Under the pieces are notes generated by a model. That model did no database searches. It saw nothing but the letters and a program-made list of their open reading frames with translations, and was not told where the DNA came from. A DNA stretch of 8,338 nt, from the NCBI GenBank assembly GCA_964503355.1, contig CAZCZS010000071.1:1-8338 (forward strand), in the 5' to 3' direction. The DNA comes from Mesoaciditoga sp964503355. GTDB lineage: Bacteria; Thermotogota; Thermotogae; Mesoaciditogales; Mesoaciditogaceae. This document shows, one piece after another, positions 1-6,813 of the stretch; position 1 is the stretch's first letter, and every line of letters starts with the position of its first letter. The translations under genes were made by a program, and so were the position numbers.

Positions 1-222
1 TGTTGTCGGTTTTTCAATCTTTATGCCTTTTTCAATGAACTTTGTTACATCCCAACCTTTTTTCGTTACTCTCGTACAACGTGAGTTCGATACGGCATTT
101 TTTATTATAAACTTTTTTATCAATGATGTGGTAAACATGATACGTTGGAAACAAGAAAGTTTAACAATTCAAGAAGAAAAAAAGTACATTTCATGATATT
201 TTCATCGTACGGTATTTCAGAC
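1..222. other. Left-edge region with unresolved open frames
   Basis: No recognisable gene lies here. On the minus strand a frame is open from an ATG at 138-136 to the window edge (46 codons). Its product contains the plausible-looking segment KKGWDVTKFIEKGIKIEKPT, but no ribosome binding site precedes the ATG or the in-frame TTG at 123-121. On the plus strand a frame is open from base 2 to a TGA at 194-196 (64 codons) and could be the 3' end of an upstream gene. It is rich in phenylalanine, as expected for the antisense of a lysine-rich frame. At most one of the two is likely to be real, and I lean slightly to the minus-strand one. I see no terminator or tRNA here. Confidence 0.25.
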
Positions 223-251
223 TTGACAATTGAAGTTTGAAATGTTAAAAT
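223..251 (+). promoter_or_regulatory. Sigma-70-type promoter of the metF operon
   Basis: A perfect -35 box TTGACA (223-228) is followed by a 17-bp spacer and a -10 box TAAAAT (246-251), which is preceded by an extended -10 TG at 243-244. Transcription should start near 257-259. That leaves about 37 nt before the leader-peptide ATG at 296 and about 200 nt before metF. No other promoter of this quality is visible before metF, so this is the likely start of the metF-activation protein-metH transcript. Confidence 0.85.
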
Positions 252-295
252 TCAAAAAAGTGTTTCGTTTCAAGCTCGATGAAGAGGATGAGAAG

Positions 296-364
296 ATGAA
301 AAAAATAGAAGAGAAAGGTTTCGTCGTCGTTATGATAATGTGCCTTCAGAAAACGCCTGGCTGA
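296..364 (+). CDS. Putative 22-codon Met-containing leader peptide
   Basis: This short frame starts at ATG 296 and ends at TGA 362-364. A purine-rich ribosome binding site, GAGGATGA (284-291), sits 4 nt before the ATG. The peptide begins MKKIEEKG and ends FVVVMIMCLQKTPG, so methionine codons lie at 332-334 and 338-340 and a cysteine codon at 341-343. These codons stop exactly where the first RNA hairpin begins, and the stop codon lies in that hairpin's loop, which is the geometry of trpL-type leader peptides. No protein function is expected; its proposed role is to report the supply of charged tRNA-Met (possibly tRNA-Cys) to the downstream terminator. The frame is also open upstream to an ATG at 242, but that codon lies within the promoter, before the predicted transcript start. 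Translation itself is inferred. Confidence 0.6.
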   Translation: MKKIEEKGFVVVMIMCLQKTPG

Positions 365-407
365 CGTTCTCTGAAGGATGTGTTTTGGAGAATCAATTCC
401 AGGCGTT
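343..407 (+). promoter_or_regulatory. Protector hairpin and antiterminator of metF attenuator
   Basis: Two mutually exclusive foldings can be drawn. The protector hairpin pairs CCTTCAGA (343-350) with TCTGAAGG (370-377) in 8 bp and, past one A/C mismatch, AACG (352-355) with CGTT (365-368), leaving a 9-nt loop at 356-364. The antiterminator pairs AACGCCTGG (352-360) with CCAGGCGTT (399-407) in 9 perfect bp and uses up the 5' arm of the terminator stem. A ribosome paused at the Met codon 338-340 would cover roughly up to 350-353, breaking the protector hairpin while leaving 352-360 free. A ribosome at the stop codon would cover 352-360. The outer protector stem and the antiterminator helix could also coexist as an H-type pseudoknot, so a ligand-binding riboswitch is the main alternative. 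I recognise no S-box, cobalamin-box or SAH-riboswitch consensus. Confidence 0.7.
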
Positions 408-434
408 GTTTCCAAAGACGCCTGGAATTTTTTT
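395..434 (+). terminator. Intrinsic terminator upstream of metF (attenuator)
   Basis: AATTCCAGGCG (395-405) pairs perfectly with CGCCTGGAATT (419-429) in an 11-bp stem with a 13-nt loop. The stem runs straight into a T tract at 428-434. It lies between the promoter and the metF start codon at 457, so it must be conditional if the operon is expressed. The octamer ACGCCTGG of its 3' arm (418-425) is a direct repeat of 353-360 in the leader, which is why both segments can compete for the same partner at 399-407. Confidence 0.9.
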
Positions 435-456
435 AGATGTGAAGAAGGTGAGAAAA

Positions 457-1431
457 ATGAAGGTTAAGGATATTTTAAATGCGCAAGATGAATTCTCGTT
501 GTCTTTGGAATTCGTCCCGCCTCAACGTGGGAGTTCCATAGACGATATATCCAAGGTTATGGACGATCTCATGAACTTTTCACCAAGGTTCATAAACATA
601 ACGAATCACCCACCAAGATGGCGGTACATGGAAATTGATGGAAAGATAAAAAGGGTACCTTTAAGTAAGAGGCCTGGTACCATAGGTTTAACGGCCGCCT
701 TGAAGTACAGATATCCATCGGTTGAGGTGATTCCCCATCTCGTGTGTGCTGGTCAAGACAAGTATCAGCTCGAAGATACGCTTATAGATTTGAACTACCT
801 TGGAATAGAAAACGTCTTCGTCGTAAGGGGAGATATCGATGAGTCCAACGAAAACACATTTCAGGAAGAATACAGATACGCCAAAGATCTCGTCAAACAA
901 ATTTCGAACATGAACAAGGGTGTTTATCTTTATCCAATCGAAAACGCCAAAGCGACGAATTTTTGTGTGGGAGTCGCCGGTTATCCTGAAAAGCATTACG
1001 AATCTTTAAATCTGTACGAGAACATCCGTCATCTCAAAGAAAAGGTGGACGCGGGTGCGGATTACGTGATAACGCAGATGTTTTTTGATTTTGAAGTGTA
1101 CAAAAAATTCGTGGAATTGGCGAGGGAGATGGGTATAAACGTTCCCATAATTCCCGGAATAAAACCGGTTGTCAGCGCCCGATCCATAAGAAACATACCC
1201 AGGAGGTTTTTCGTGGACATCCCTCAAGAATTGGCTCGTTCCATTCAAGAAGCGAAAACCCCAAGACAAGAGTGGAACGCTGGAATACGCTACATGGCGA
1301 AATTGATCGAAAAATTGTTGAATTACGGTGTTGATGGCATTCATATTTTCACAATGGGACGTGGAAAATCCACCAAAGATCTGTTACAAGCCGTTTTTGG
1401 AAAAGCGCGTACGAACAAGATGGTATTTTGA
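457..1431 (+). CDS. metF: Methylenetetrahydrofolate reductase
   Basis: This enzyme reduces 5,10-methylene-THF to 5-methyl-THF with FAD in the cytoplasm, supplying the methyl group used by MetH. The 324-residue product is a complete single-domain TIM-barrel MTHFR. Family motifs visible are the N-terminal LEFVPP (17-22) with the catalytic-type Glu18, VIPHLVCAG (91-99), the flavin-site VVRGD (122-126) with Asp126, and ITQMFFD (205-211) with Gln207, which corresponds to TQFFFD in the E. coli enzyme. The start was set at ATG 457 because AAGGTGAG (445-452) lies 4 nt before it and because LEFVPP then falls near the usual N-terminal distance. An in-frame GTG at 340 would translate through the leader hairpins and terminator and is rejected. 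The gene is first in the operon, 23 nt before the activation-domain gene. No truncation is seen. Confidence 0.95.
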   Translation: MKVKDILNAQDEFSLSLEFVPPQRGSSIDDISKVMDDLMNFSPRFINITNHPPRWRYMEIDGKIKRVPLSKRPGTIGLTAALKYRYPSVEVIPHLVCAGQDKYQLEDTLIDLNYLGIENVFVVRGDIDESNENTFQEEYRYAKDLVKQISNMNKGVYLYPIENAKATNFCVGVAGYPEKHYESLNLYENIRHLKEKVDAGADYVITQMFFDFEVYKKFVELAREMGINVPIIPGIKPVVSARSIRNIPRRFFVDIPQELARSIQEAKTPRQEWNAGIRYMAKLIEKLLNYGVDGIHIFTMGRGKSTKDLLQAVFGKARTNKMVF

Positions 1432-1454
1432 AAATCGAAAGGAAATAAAATGAT

Positions 1455-2054
1455 ATGGAAAAATTCGAAATACAACCGCAAAAGATAAAAATTCCGGAAA
1501 GGGTCATAGCCGCTCGAATGGGTTTTAGGGGAATTGGAAGGATACCACAAGAGTTCAAGAAAGTTTATGATGACGTGTACTCATTGGCCATGAAGATCGC
1601 TAAACCGCAAGCTGTGGTGGAAGATCACGTTGTTTTATCCTCAAATGAGGAAGGTGTGGAAATAGACGAGTTGAAGATAAAGGGAAAGTTGGCCCTTTCA
1701 CAACTTTCAAAGAGCGTGAAAATTTCGGCGTTGCTCGTCACGTTGGGCAAGGCTATTGATGAAGAGGTATCATATCTCCATGAAAGCGGTGAAGAATTGG
1801 CTTCTTTCATGTTGGATTCCATAGGTTCAGAGCTCGTTGAATACACGGCAAGGTTTGTGGATGGAATTTTAAGAGAGAAAAGAAAACTGAAAGGCAGTGC
1901 TCGCATTTCTCCGGGATACGTCGATTTGCCGCTGAGTTTGAACCTGTGGTTTGCCAAGAAGATGGGAAAAGAGATAAGCGTTGTGTGTGATGAAGAAAGT
2001 TTTATTTTCATTCCAAGAAAAACTATATCTGCATTTATAGGGTGGTCAAATTGA
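1455..2054 (+). CDS. Stand-alone methionine synthase activation domain
   Basis: The 199-residue protein corresponds to the C-terminal AdoMet-binding activation domain that is fused to MetH in E. coli but is a separate polypeptide in Thermotoga (TM0269-type). The best motif is RISPGY (150-155), matching the R-x-x-P-G-Y signature that binds SAM in the E. coli domain. The C-terminal IFIPRKTISAFIGWS resembles the family's closing P-x-K/R-T-x-S segment. Its expected job is reductive methylation of inactive cob(II)alamin on MetH; the electron donor is not encoded here. ATG 1455 was chosen; GAAAGGAA (1437-1444) precedes it by 10 nt, and a nearby ATG at 1450 is out of frame. The stop overlaps the metH start by 4 nt (TTGA), suggesting coupled translation and roughly matched amounts of the two proteins. 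Confidence 0.9.
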   Translation: MEKFEIQPQKIKIPERVIAARMGFRGIGRIPQEFKKVYDDVYSLAMKIAKPQAVVEDHVVLSSNEEGVEIDELKIKGKLALSQLSKSVKISALLVTLGKAIDEEVSYLHESGEELASFMLDSIGSELVEYTARFVDGILREKRKLKGSARISPGYVDLPLSLNLWFAKKMGKEISVVCDEESFIFIPRKTISAFIGWSN

Positions 2055-4375
2055 AAAGAGAGAATTTGAAGGGAATTTTAAAGGAGAAAGTTTTAGTTTT
2101 GGATGGAGCTTACGGTACCGAACTCGCGAAAAGGGGTTACGGCGACGTACCGGAAAGAGTTTTACTCGAAAATCCGCAAGCTGTGAAAAAACTTCACGAA
2201 GATTACATTCGTGCTGGAGCCAACGCTTTGCTGACATGCACATTTGGTGCCAATTCGGTTAAACTCTCGAAATTGGGATTGGAAAATGAAGAAGAAAGGA
2301 TCATCGATACCGCTGTGGATATCGCGCGGAGCGTTTCAAAAAAAGCGCTGGTCTTTGGAGACATAGGGCCCACGGGAGAACTTCCCTATCCTTTGGGTAC
2401 GATGAGATTTGATGATTATTTCAACGTTTTCACGAAAACCGCGTCTCTTTTGTTGAAAAAAGATGTGGACGCCATAATACTCGAAACGTTCACGGATATT
2501 TTAGAATTGAAAGCCGCCGTTTTGGCGGTGAGGGAGTTGTCAAAGGACATCTTTTTGATAGCTCATCTTACCTTTGATGAGAATGCCAGAAGCCTTACCG
2601 GCACGGATCCCACGAATTTCGCCATAACTTTTAACGATTTGGATGTCGATGCGATCGGAACGAATTGTTCACTCGGTCCTCAAGAGATTCTTCCCATTTT
2701 CGAAGAGATGTCGAAATATTCCGAGAAAATGCTCGTGGTCGAACCGGATGCCGGATCTCCAATTTTGAAAAATGGAAAGGTGAGTTATCCACTTGGACCG
2801 GATGATTTCGCCCTTTACGTAGATTCGTTCTGGGAAGCGAAGGCCAACATCATCGGTTCTTGCTGCGGATCCGATCCGACTTACACTTCGGCGATCGCGA
2901 AAAGGGTGGGCAATCGCGCTCCAATAGAAGAGAAAGTAAAAAGATTCTTCGCTTTTTCTTCTCCTTCGACGGTCGCCGATTTCGACGATTTCATCGTGAT
3001 AGGTGAAAGAATAAACCCAGCGGGAAGAAAGAAATTACAGCAATCCATGAAAGATGGGGATATAGAGGCCGTTATGAATGTGGCCATTCGTCAGAAGAAA
3101 AATGGTGCCAAGGCTTTGGACGTCAATTTCGGTTTGGAACAATTCGTGTCGAAAGAGTTCATGTCCGATCTCGTCAATTCGATCTCTTACAAGATTGGAA
3201 CTCCGATCTCACTTGACATTCAGTCGCTCGACGCATTGGAAGAGGTTATAAGGAGATATCCAGCTCGTGCTCTTGTAAATTCGACACGTGTGAGTGAAGA
3301 GGAGATGAACGCGAAACTCGCCTTGATAAAGAAATACGGTGGCATGATCGTGGTTTTGGCGATGGAAGAAAACGTTCCAAATTCTTTCGAAGAACGAAAG
3401 GCTTCCATAGAAAAAGGATTGAGAATGGCGCAAGAACTGGGAATTCCGAAAGAAAGGCTCATATTCGATCCCATCGTTCTCGCGGTTGGCGCCGGTGCAT
3501 CGGCAAAAGATACGTTGAAAACCATAGAATATCTGAGTGAAAACGGCTTAAAAAGCACCGTCGGTCTGTCCAACGTTTCTTTTGGCATGCCCAACAGATC
3601 GTACCTCAACGCCGCGTTTCTCTCTATGGCAGTTTCGAGAGGTTTGAGTTCAGCCATACTCAATCCGAATGATGAAAATGTCATGAACATTTTGAATTCG
3701 TCTCTCATTCTTAACGGAAAATCGTTGGAAATTCAAAGAATGGATGAAAATTCCGATTCCCTCGTTGAAATGATACTCTCCGGCGAAGAATCGAAACTTC
3801 TCGAACGTGTGGAAGAATTGTTAAAAGTTCAATCTCCTTTGGAAGTTATAGATAAACATCTAAAACCGGCGATGGACGTCGTTGGAGAATTGTACGACAA
3901 ATCCAAGATCTTCCTTCCTCAGCTCATATTGGCGGCTCAAACGGCCCAAAAGGCGTTTGAGAAGGTTCAATCTCTCTTTTCAAAAAAGGAAAGCTCCGAA
4001 AAATTCGTGATAGCGACGGTTAAGGGAGACGTTCACGATATCGGCAAAAACATAGTGGCCACGATTTTGAGAAGTGCCGGATACGATGTTGTGGATCTCG
4101 GAAGAAACGTTGCACCTGAAAAGATAGTGAAAGCGGTTGAGAAGGAAAATCCCGTTATGTTGGGTCTATCTGCCATGATGACCACCACCGCTCCGAAGAT
4201 AGCCGAAACCATAAACGAACTGAAAGCGCGCGGCATCTCACTCCCCGTGATAGTCGGTGGCGCTTCTTTGAACGAGGAACTCGCGAAAGAATTCGGAGCG
4301 GATTTTTACGCCAAAAACGCGACCGACGCGGTTAAATTTCTCGAAAAGGTCAAAAACGTCGATCGAAAGGGTTGA
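2051..4375 (+). CDS. metH: Cobalamin-dependent methionine synthase, no activation domain
   Basis: The enzyme transfers a methyl group from 5-methyl-THF through enzyme-bound cobalamin to homocysteine, giving methionine. The product has 774 residues from TTG 2051. In order it shows a homocysteine-binding barrel (about 15-290) with zinc ligands Cys206 in GTNCSLGP and Cys271/Cys272 in GSCCG; a pterin-binding barrel (about 310-560) with VIGERINPAGRKK, DVNFG and SLDIQS; a helical cobalamin cap (about 572-645); and a Rossmann B12 domain (about 650-774) with the axial-ligand motif GDVHDIGKN (His662). The activation domain found in ~1,200-residue MetH proteins is absent and encoded by the preceding gene. 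TTG 2051 is preferred because AGGGTGGT (2039-2046) sits 4 nt before it. GTG 2042 has nothing suitable upstream and would add three residues. All catalytic motifs are intact. Confidence 0.96.
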   Translation: MKRENLKGILKEKVLVLDGAYGTELAKRGYGDVPERVLLENPQAVKKLHEDYIRAGANALLTCTFGANSVKLSKLGLENEEERIIDTAVDIARSVSKKALVFGDIGPTGELPYPLGTMRFDDYFNVFTKTASLLLKKDVDAIILETFTDILELKAAVLAVRELSKDIFLIAHLTFDENARSLTGTDPTNFAITFNDLDVDAIGTNCSLGPQEILPIFEEMSKYSEKMLVVEPDAGSPILKNGKVSYPLGPDDFALYVDSFWEAKANIIGSCCGSDPTYTSAIAKRVGNRAPIEEKVKRFFAFSSPSTVADFDDFIVIGERINPAGRKKLQQSMKDGDIEAVMNVAIRQKKNGAKALDVNFGLEQFVSKEFMSDLVNSISYKIGTPISLDIQSLDALEEVIRRYPARALVNSTRVSEEEMNAKLALIKKYGGMIVVLAMEENVPNSFEERKASIEKGLRMAQELGIPKERLIFDPIVLAVGAGASAKDTLKTIEYLSENGLKSTVGLSNVSFGMPNRSYLNAAFLSMAVSRGLSSAILNPNDENVMNILNSSLILNGKSLEIQRMDENSDSLVEMILSGEESKLLERVEELLKVQSPLEVIDKHLKPAMDVVGELYDKSKIFLPQLILAAQTAQKAFEKVQSLFSKKESSEKFVIATVKGDVHDIGKNIVATILRSAGYDVVDLGRNVAPEKIVKAVEKENPVMLGLSAMMTTTAPKIAETINELKARGISLPVIVGGASLNEELAKEFGADFYAKNATDAVKFLEKVKNVDRKG

Positions 4376-4378
4376 ACA

Positions 4379-5671
4379 TCACGGTGAATAACGTTTGATC
4401 CACTCCACCAAATCTTCGATAACCTCTTTTGAGACGTTCGACGGCACGTTGTAATTCGTGGGCGATGGTATTCCGTTAACAACGGTGAATATATGACTCA
4501 AATTCGGATACCATTTGAAAGTGAAAAGCGGATCGGATTCAAAAGCTTTTTCGAAGATCTCGAAATCCTTGCGTGTTACCTGATAATCTTTTCCACCTTG
4601 ACATATCAAGACCGGTTTTGAAAGCGTTCGCAAGATCTTCACCGGATCGTATTTTTCCAGCTCGTAGTAATAACTTGCCGGCGCTCCCATGACGAATTCC
4701 TGGGGATTGAGCTCATGCTTTTCGATGAGCGTGAGCTTATCCAAGATCTTTTGAATTTCTTCTGCACTCTGTGGAGAAAGTTTCGATATGTACCTGAGTT
4801 GATCCACCATGACTTCCGCCAAAGGACGCGCGGGTGGTGCCATCATTATAAGGCCCGAAACTTCCGGGTTTTCTTTTGCTATTTCCGGCAAAAGATACGC
4901 TCCAAGGCTGTGACCCAACACGAAGATCTTATCCACAAAAGGTTCGTGCAGCATGTATTCTATGGCGTAAGACGCGTCCTGAAGGTAAACGTTTTGAACG
5001 TCGATCTTCTTCATCTCTTTTCTGTAAACGTATGCGCGTTTGTCGTAGCGTAAGACGGCTATACCAAGGCTGGAAAGTCCGTAAGCGATGTCTTTGAAAG
5101 GTTCATTTTCACCTATCGTTTCGTTCATATCGGATGGTCCAGAACCGCCTATCAAAACGACGGCCGGAAATGGTCCACTTCCCTTTGGAACGGTGAGTTC
5201 GGCTGGAAGTTTCCATCTTTGGCCTATTTCAACTTCTCTCGTTGTGAATTTGGAAAGCTGGACGTAAGCTGGAAGGCTGTGCTTCGGCGATTTAGCACGC
5301 GTTATCCAAAAACCCGCGATTTTGAAGGATGAATCGAAAACGAGTTTGAAATCCATATAACCCTTCTTGAATTCCACATTCACCATCACCACAACGTAAT
5401 CACCGCTTTTGCCCGCGTTCATGTTCTTCACTTCTTCGAATTGACCGAGCTGCGCTTCCAAACTTTTCCATATCGTTTCGAGCTTTGAAGACGGCAAAGC
5501 TTCCATAACCCTTTGAGTGAACATCTTTTCCGCTTGTTGAAAATTCCCCTGTGAAAGGTAATTCACAAACGTCTTCGCACGTTCAAAATACGAAGTTGGA
5601 TAGATTTCTGCCATCACCATGATCGAAGTGAACAACAACATCACCGAAAAAATGCTCAGAGCTTTTTTCAT
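4379..5671 (-). CDS. Exported DUF3887-like / alpha-beta hydrolase
   Basis: The 430-residue protein begins with a signal peptide: MKKA, a hydrophobic stretch to about residue 20, and a possible cleavage after VMA (18-20). Next comes a small alpha+beta domain (about 25-130) with the look of DUF3887, a domain often found before hydrolases. The alpha/beta-hydrolase domain (about 150-430) has VVLIGGSGPSD (171-181) near the oxyanion region, the nucleophile elbow GHSLG (253-257, Ser255), GGKD (359-362) with likely acid Asp362, and LSHIF with likely His393. It is probably a secreted esterase or peptidase-like hydrolase; the substrate cannot be read from sequence. The start at 5671 has AAGGAGG (5685-5679) upstream and gives a normal signal peptide; an upstream ATG at 5701 adds ten charged residues and is rejected. 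It is last in the minus-strand cluster. Confidence 0.88.
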   Translation of the reverse strand: MKKALSIFSVMLLFTSIMVMAEIYPTSYFERAKTFVNYLSQGNFQQAEKMFTQRVMEALPSSKLETIWKSLEAQLGQFEEVKNMNAGKSGDYVVVMVNVEFKKGYMDFKLVFDSSFKIAGFWITRAKSPKHSLPAYVQLSKFTTREVEIGQRWKLPAELTVPKGSGPFPAVVLIGGSGPSDMNETIGENEPFKDIAYGLSSLGIAVLRYDKRAYVYRKEMKKIDVQNVYLQDASYAIEYMLHEPFVDKIFVLGHSLGAYLLPEIAKENPEVSGLIMMAPPARPLAEVMVDQLRYISKLSPQSAEEIQKILDKLTLIEKHELNPQEFVMGAPASYYYELEKYDPVKILRTLSKPVLICQGGKDYQVTRKDFEIFEKAFESDPLFTFKWYPNLSHIFTVVNGIPSPTNYNVPSNVSKEVIEDLVEWIKRYSP

Positions 5672-5701
5672 CGCGTTCCCTCCTTTTCGCCGTGTCGACA
5701 T

Positions 5702-6022
5702 TTATTCTTTTTCTATCTTAACGGCTGTGCCGTAAGCGAGCATTTCCGCGGCACCGGACATTATCTGGCTCGTGGCGAATCTTGTCATTATCACGGCATC
5801 GGCGTTCAGTTTTTCCGCTTCATCTATCATCCTTTCCAATGCCAGTTCTCTTGACTTCGTGAGCAGCTCTCTGTATCCCTTTATCTCACCGCCAACAAGC
5901 GTTTTTAAACCCGCCGCTATGTCAACACCGACGTTCCTTGAAAGAACGGCATTTCCCCTTACCATACCAAGATACGCTTTTACTTTGTAACCCGGTACGT
6001 TTTCCGTGGTGGTAACTATCAT
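5702..6022 (-). CDS. YbjQ/UPF0145 family protein
   Basis: The 106-residue protein opens with MIVTTTENVPGYKVKAYLG, the typical N-terminus of the YbjQ family (Pfam PF01906, once labelled a putative heavy-metal-binding domain). It continues with the conserved core NVGVDIAAGLKTLVGGEIKGY (split around 30-50), then a helix (about 51-72) and NADAVIMTRFATS (73-85). No signal peptide or membrane segment is present. The biochemical role of the family is not settled. ATG 6022-6020 was chosen because the GGGGTGA at 6034-6028 is 5 nt upstream and the protein then starts at the family's usual residue; GTG 6031 and ATG 6028 are too close to that site. It lies 29 nt after the permease stop and 30 nt before the hydrolase start, so it probably belongs to the same transcript. 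Confidence 0.9.
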   Translation of the reverse strand: MIVTTTENVPGYKVKAYLGMVRGNAVLSRNVGVDIAAGLKTLVGGEIKGYRELLTKSRELALERMIDEAEKLNADAVIMTRFATSQIMSGAAEMLAYGTAVKIEKE

Positions 6023-6051
6023 CTTCATCACCCCTTATCGAAATTCGCATA

Positions 6052-6813
6052 TCAAAGATCCTTGTATTTGAATTGAAAGTAAGTTCCAACGGAAATCGCC
6101 GCGCAAACGGCACAGACGATCAACGTTGAAATCACATCCACTCCTTTGCCGTACAAAACGTTAACTCGTGACATGTAGCCAAAAACGTTGAGAAAGTTCA
6201 TGGATTTGATCATGCTCAAAACGTACAGTCCCACGTAGATGGCAATATCCAAGAGAAGAGCTTTCACCTGATCTTTGAAGAGCAAAGAGATGTACACTCC
6301 AATTTGGTAAAGCAACAACCCTCCAACACTCGTCATGAAAGTCCACGAAAACGCTTGCTGAAATGAAAGATGATATCCGACAATTTGAGAAGTCAATAGG
6401 TATCCAATTCCTCCGGAAAACGTTATCACACTGAAAACGATGTATCCCACGATCATCTTCGACAAATATATCTCTCGTCTGCTCATTCGTCCCGCTAAGA
6501 GATAAATGGTTTTTTTGGAAAATTCTTTGCTGAAGGCTGGAAAGCTCAAAATCGCGGCGAAAATGGCAACCAATTGGACGTAGCTCTTTCCAAACCATTG
6601 CGTGAACGAATAATAGGTGTAATTCGTGGAAATTTCGTTTAAAATGTGAGAAATTCCCTTTACCCTTTTCAAATATTCTTGAACTTGTGGCGAATTCAAA
6701 GCACCTATCGCGATATTTCTGGTAAGTACCACCACCACAGCCGAACTCACCATGATGATGAGCACCACGATAAATCGCCATTCGATCATTTTCCATTCTT
6801 TGTACAATTTCAT
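6052..6813 (-). CDS. ABC-2 type transporter permease
   Basis: The 253-residue membrane protein has about six hydrophobic segments, near residues 13-31, 77-95, 119-142, 155-178, 183-203 and 227-246. Between the second and third lies FSKEFSKKTIYLLAGRMSRREIYLSK (read as 94-119), the cytoplasmic E-x-x-x-KT/GT-x-x-x-LL-x-x-P/R-x-SR-x-x-I-x-x-x-K pattern of ABC-2 permeases. It should form the membrane channel for the ATPase encoded just upstream; the cargo is unknown. ATG 6813 has AAGGGTGA 5 nt upstream and overlaps the ATPase stop by 4 nt (ATGA), indicating translational coupling. Related YtrA-linked systems often respond to cell-wall stress or peptide antibiotics, but nothing here proves that role. 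Confidence 0.88.
   Translation of the reverse strand: MKLYKEWKMIEWRFIVVLIIMVSSAVVVVLTRNIAIGALNSPQVQEYLKRVKGISHILNEISTNYTYYSFTQWFGKSYVQLVAIFAAILSFPAFSKEFSKKTIYLLAGRMSRREIYLSKMIVGYIVFSVITFSGGIGYLLTSQIVGYHLSFQQAFSWTFMTSVGGLLLYQIGVYISLLFKDQVKALLLDIAIYVGLYVLSMIKSMNFLNVFGYMSRVNVLYGKGVDVISTLIVCAVCAAISVGTYFQFKYKDL

Noticed and set aside
242..295. Longer leader peptide from ATG 242
   Set aside because: The codon lies in the -10 region, upstream of the predicted transcript start, so it would not be in the mRNA.
340..456. N-terminal extension of MetF from GTG 340
   Set aside because: It would translate through the antiterminator and terminator, lacks a ribosome binding site, and ATG 457 has a strong one and fits the family N-terminus.
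252..456. S-box (SAM-I), cobalamin or SAH riboswitch in the metF leader
   Set aside because: None of the conserved sequence blocks I know for these classes is present; only the general terminator/antiterminator logic is shared.
2042..2050. metH start at GTG 2042
   Set aside because: No ribosome binding site precedes it, whereas AGGGTGGT is well placed for TTG 2051, which overlaps the upstream stop.
3220..3708. 162-codon minus-strand frame inside metH
   Set aside because: Antisense shadow of a strongly conserved metH coding region, without a ribosome binding site or recognisable domain.
5672..5701. Hydrolase start at ATG 5701
   Set aside because: It places ten charged residues before the signal peptide and lacks a ribosome binding site; ATG 5671 has AAGGAGG at proper spacing.
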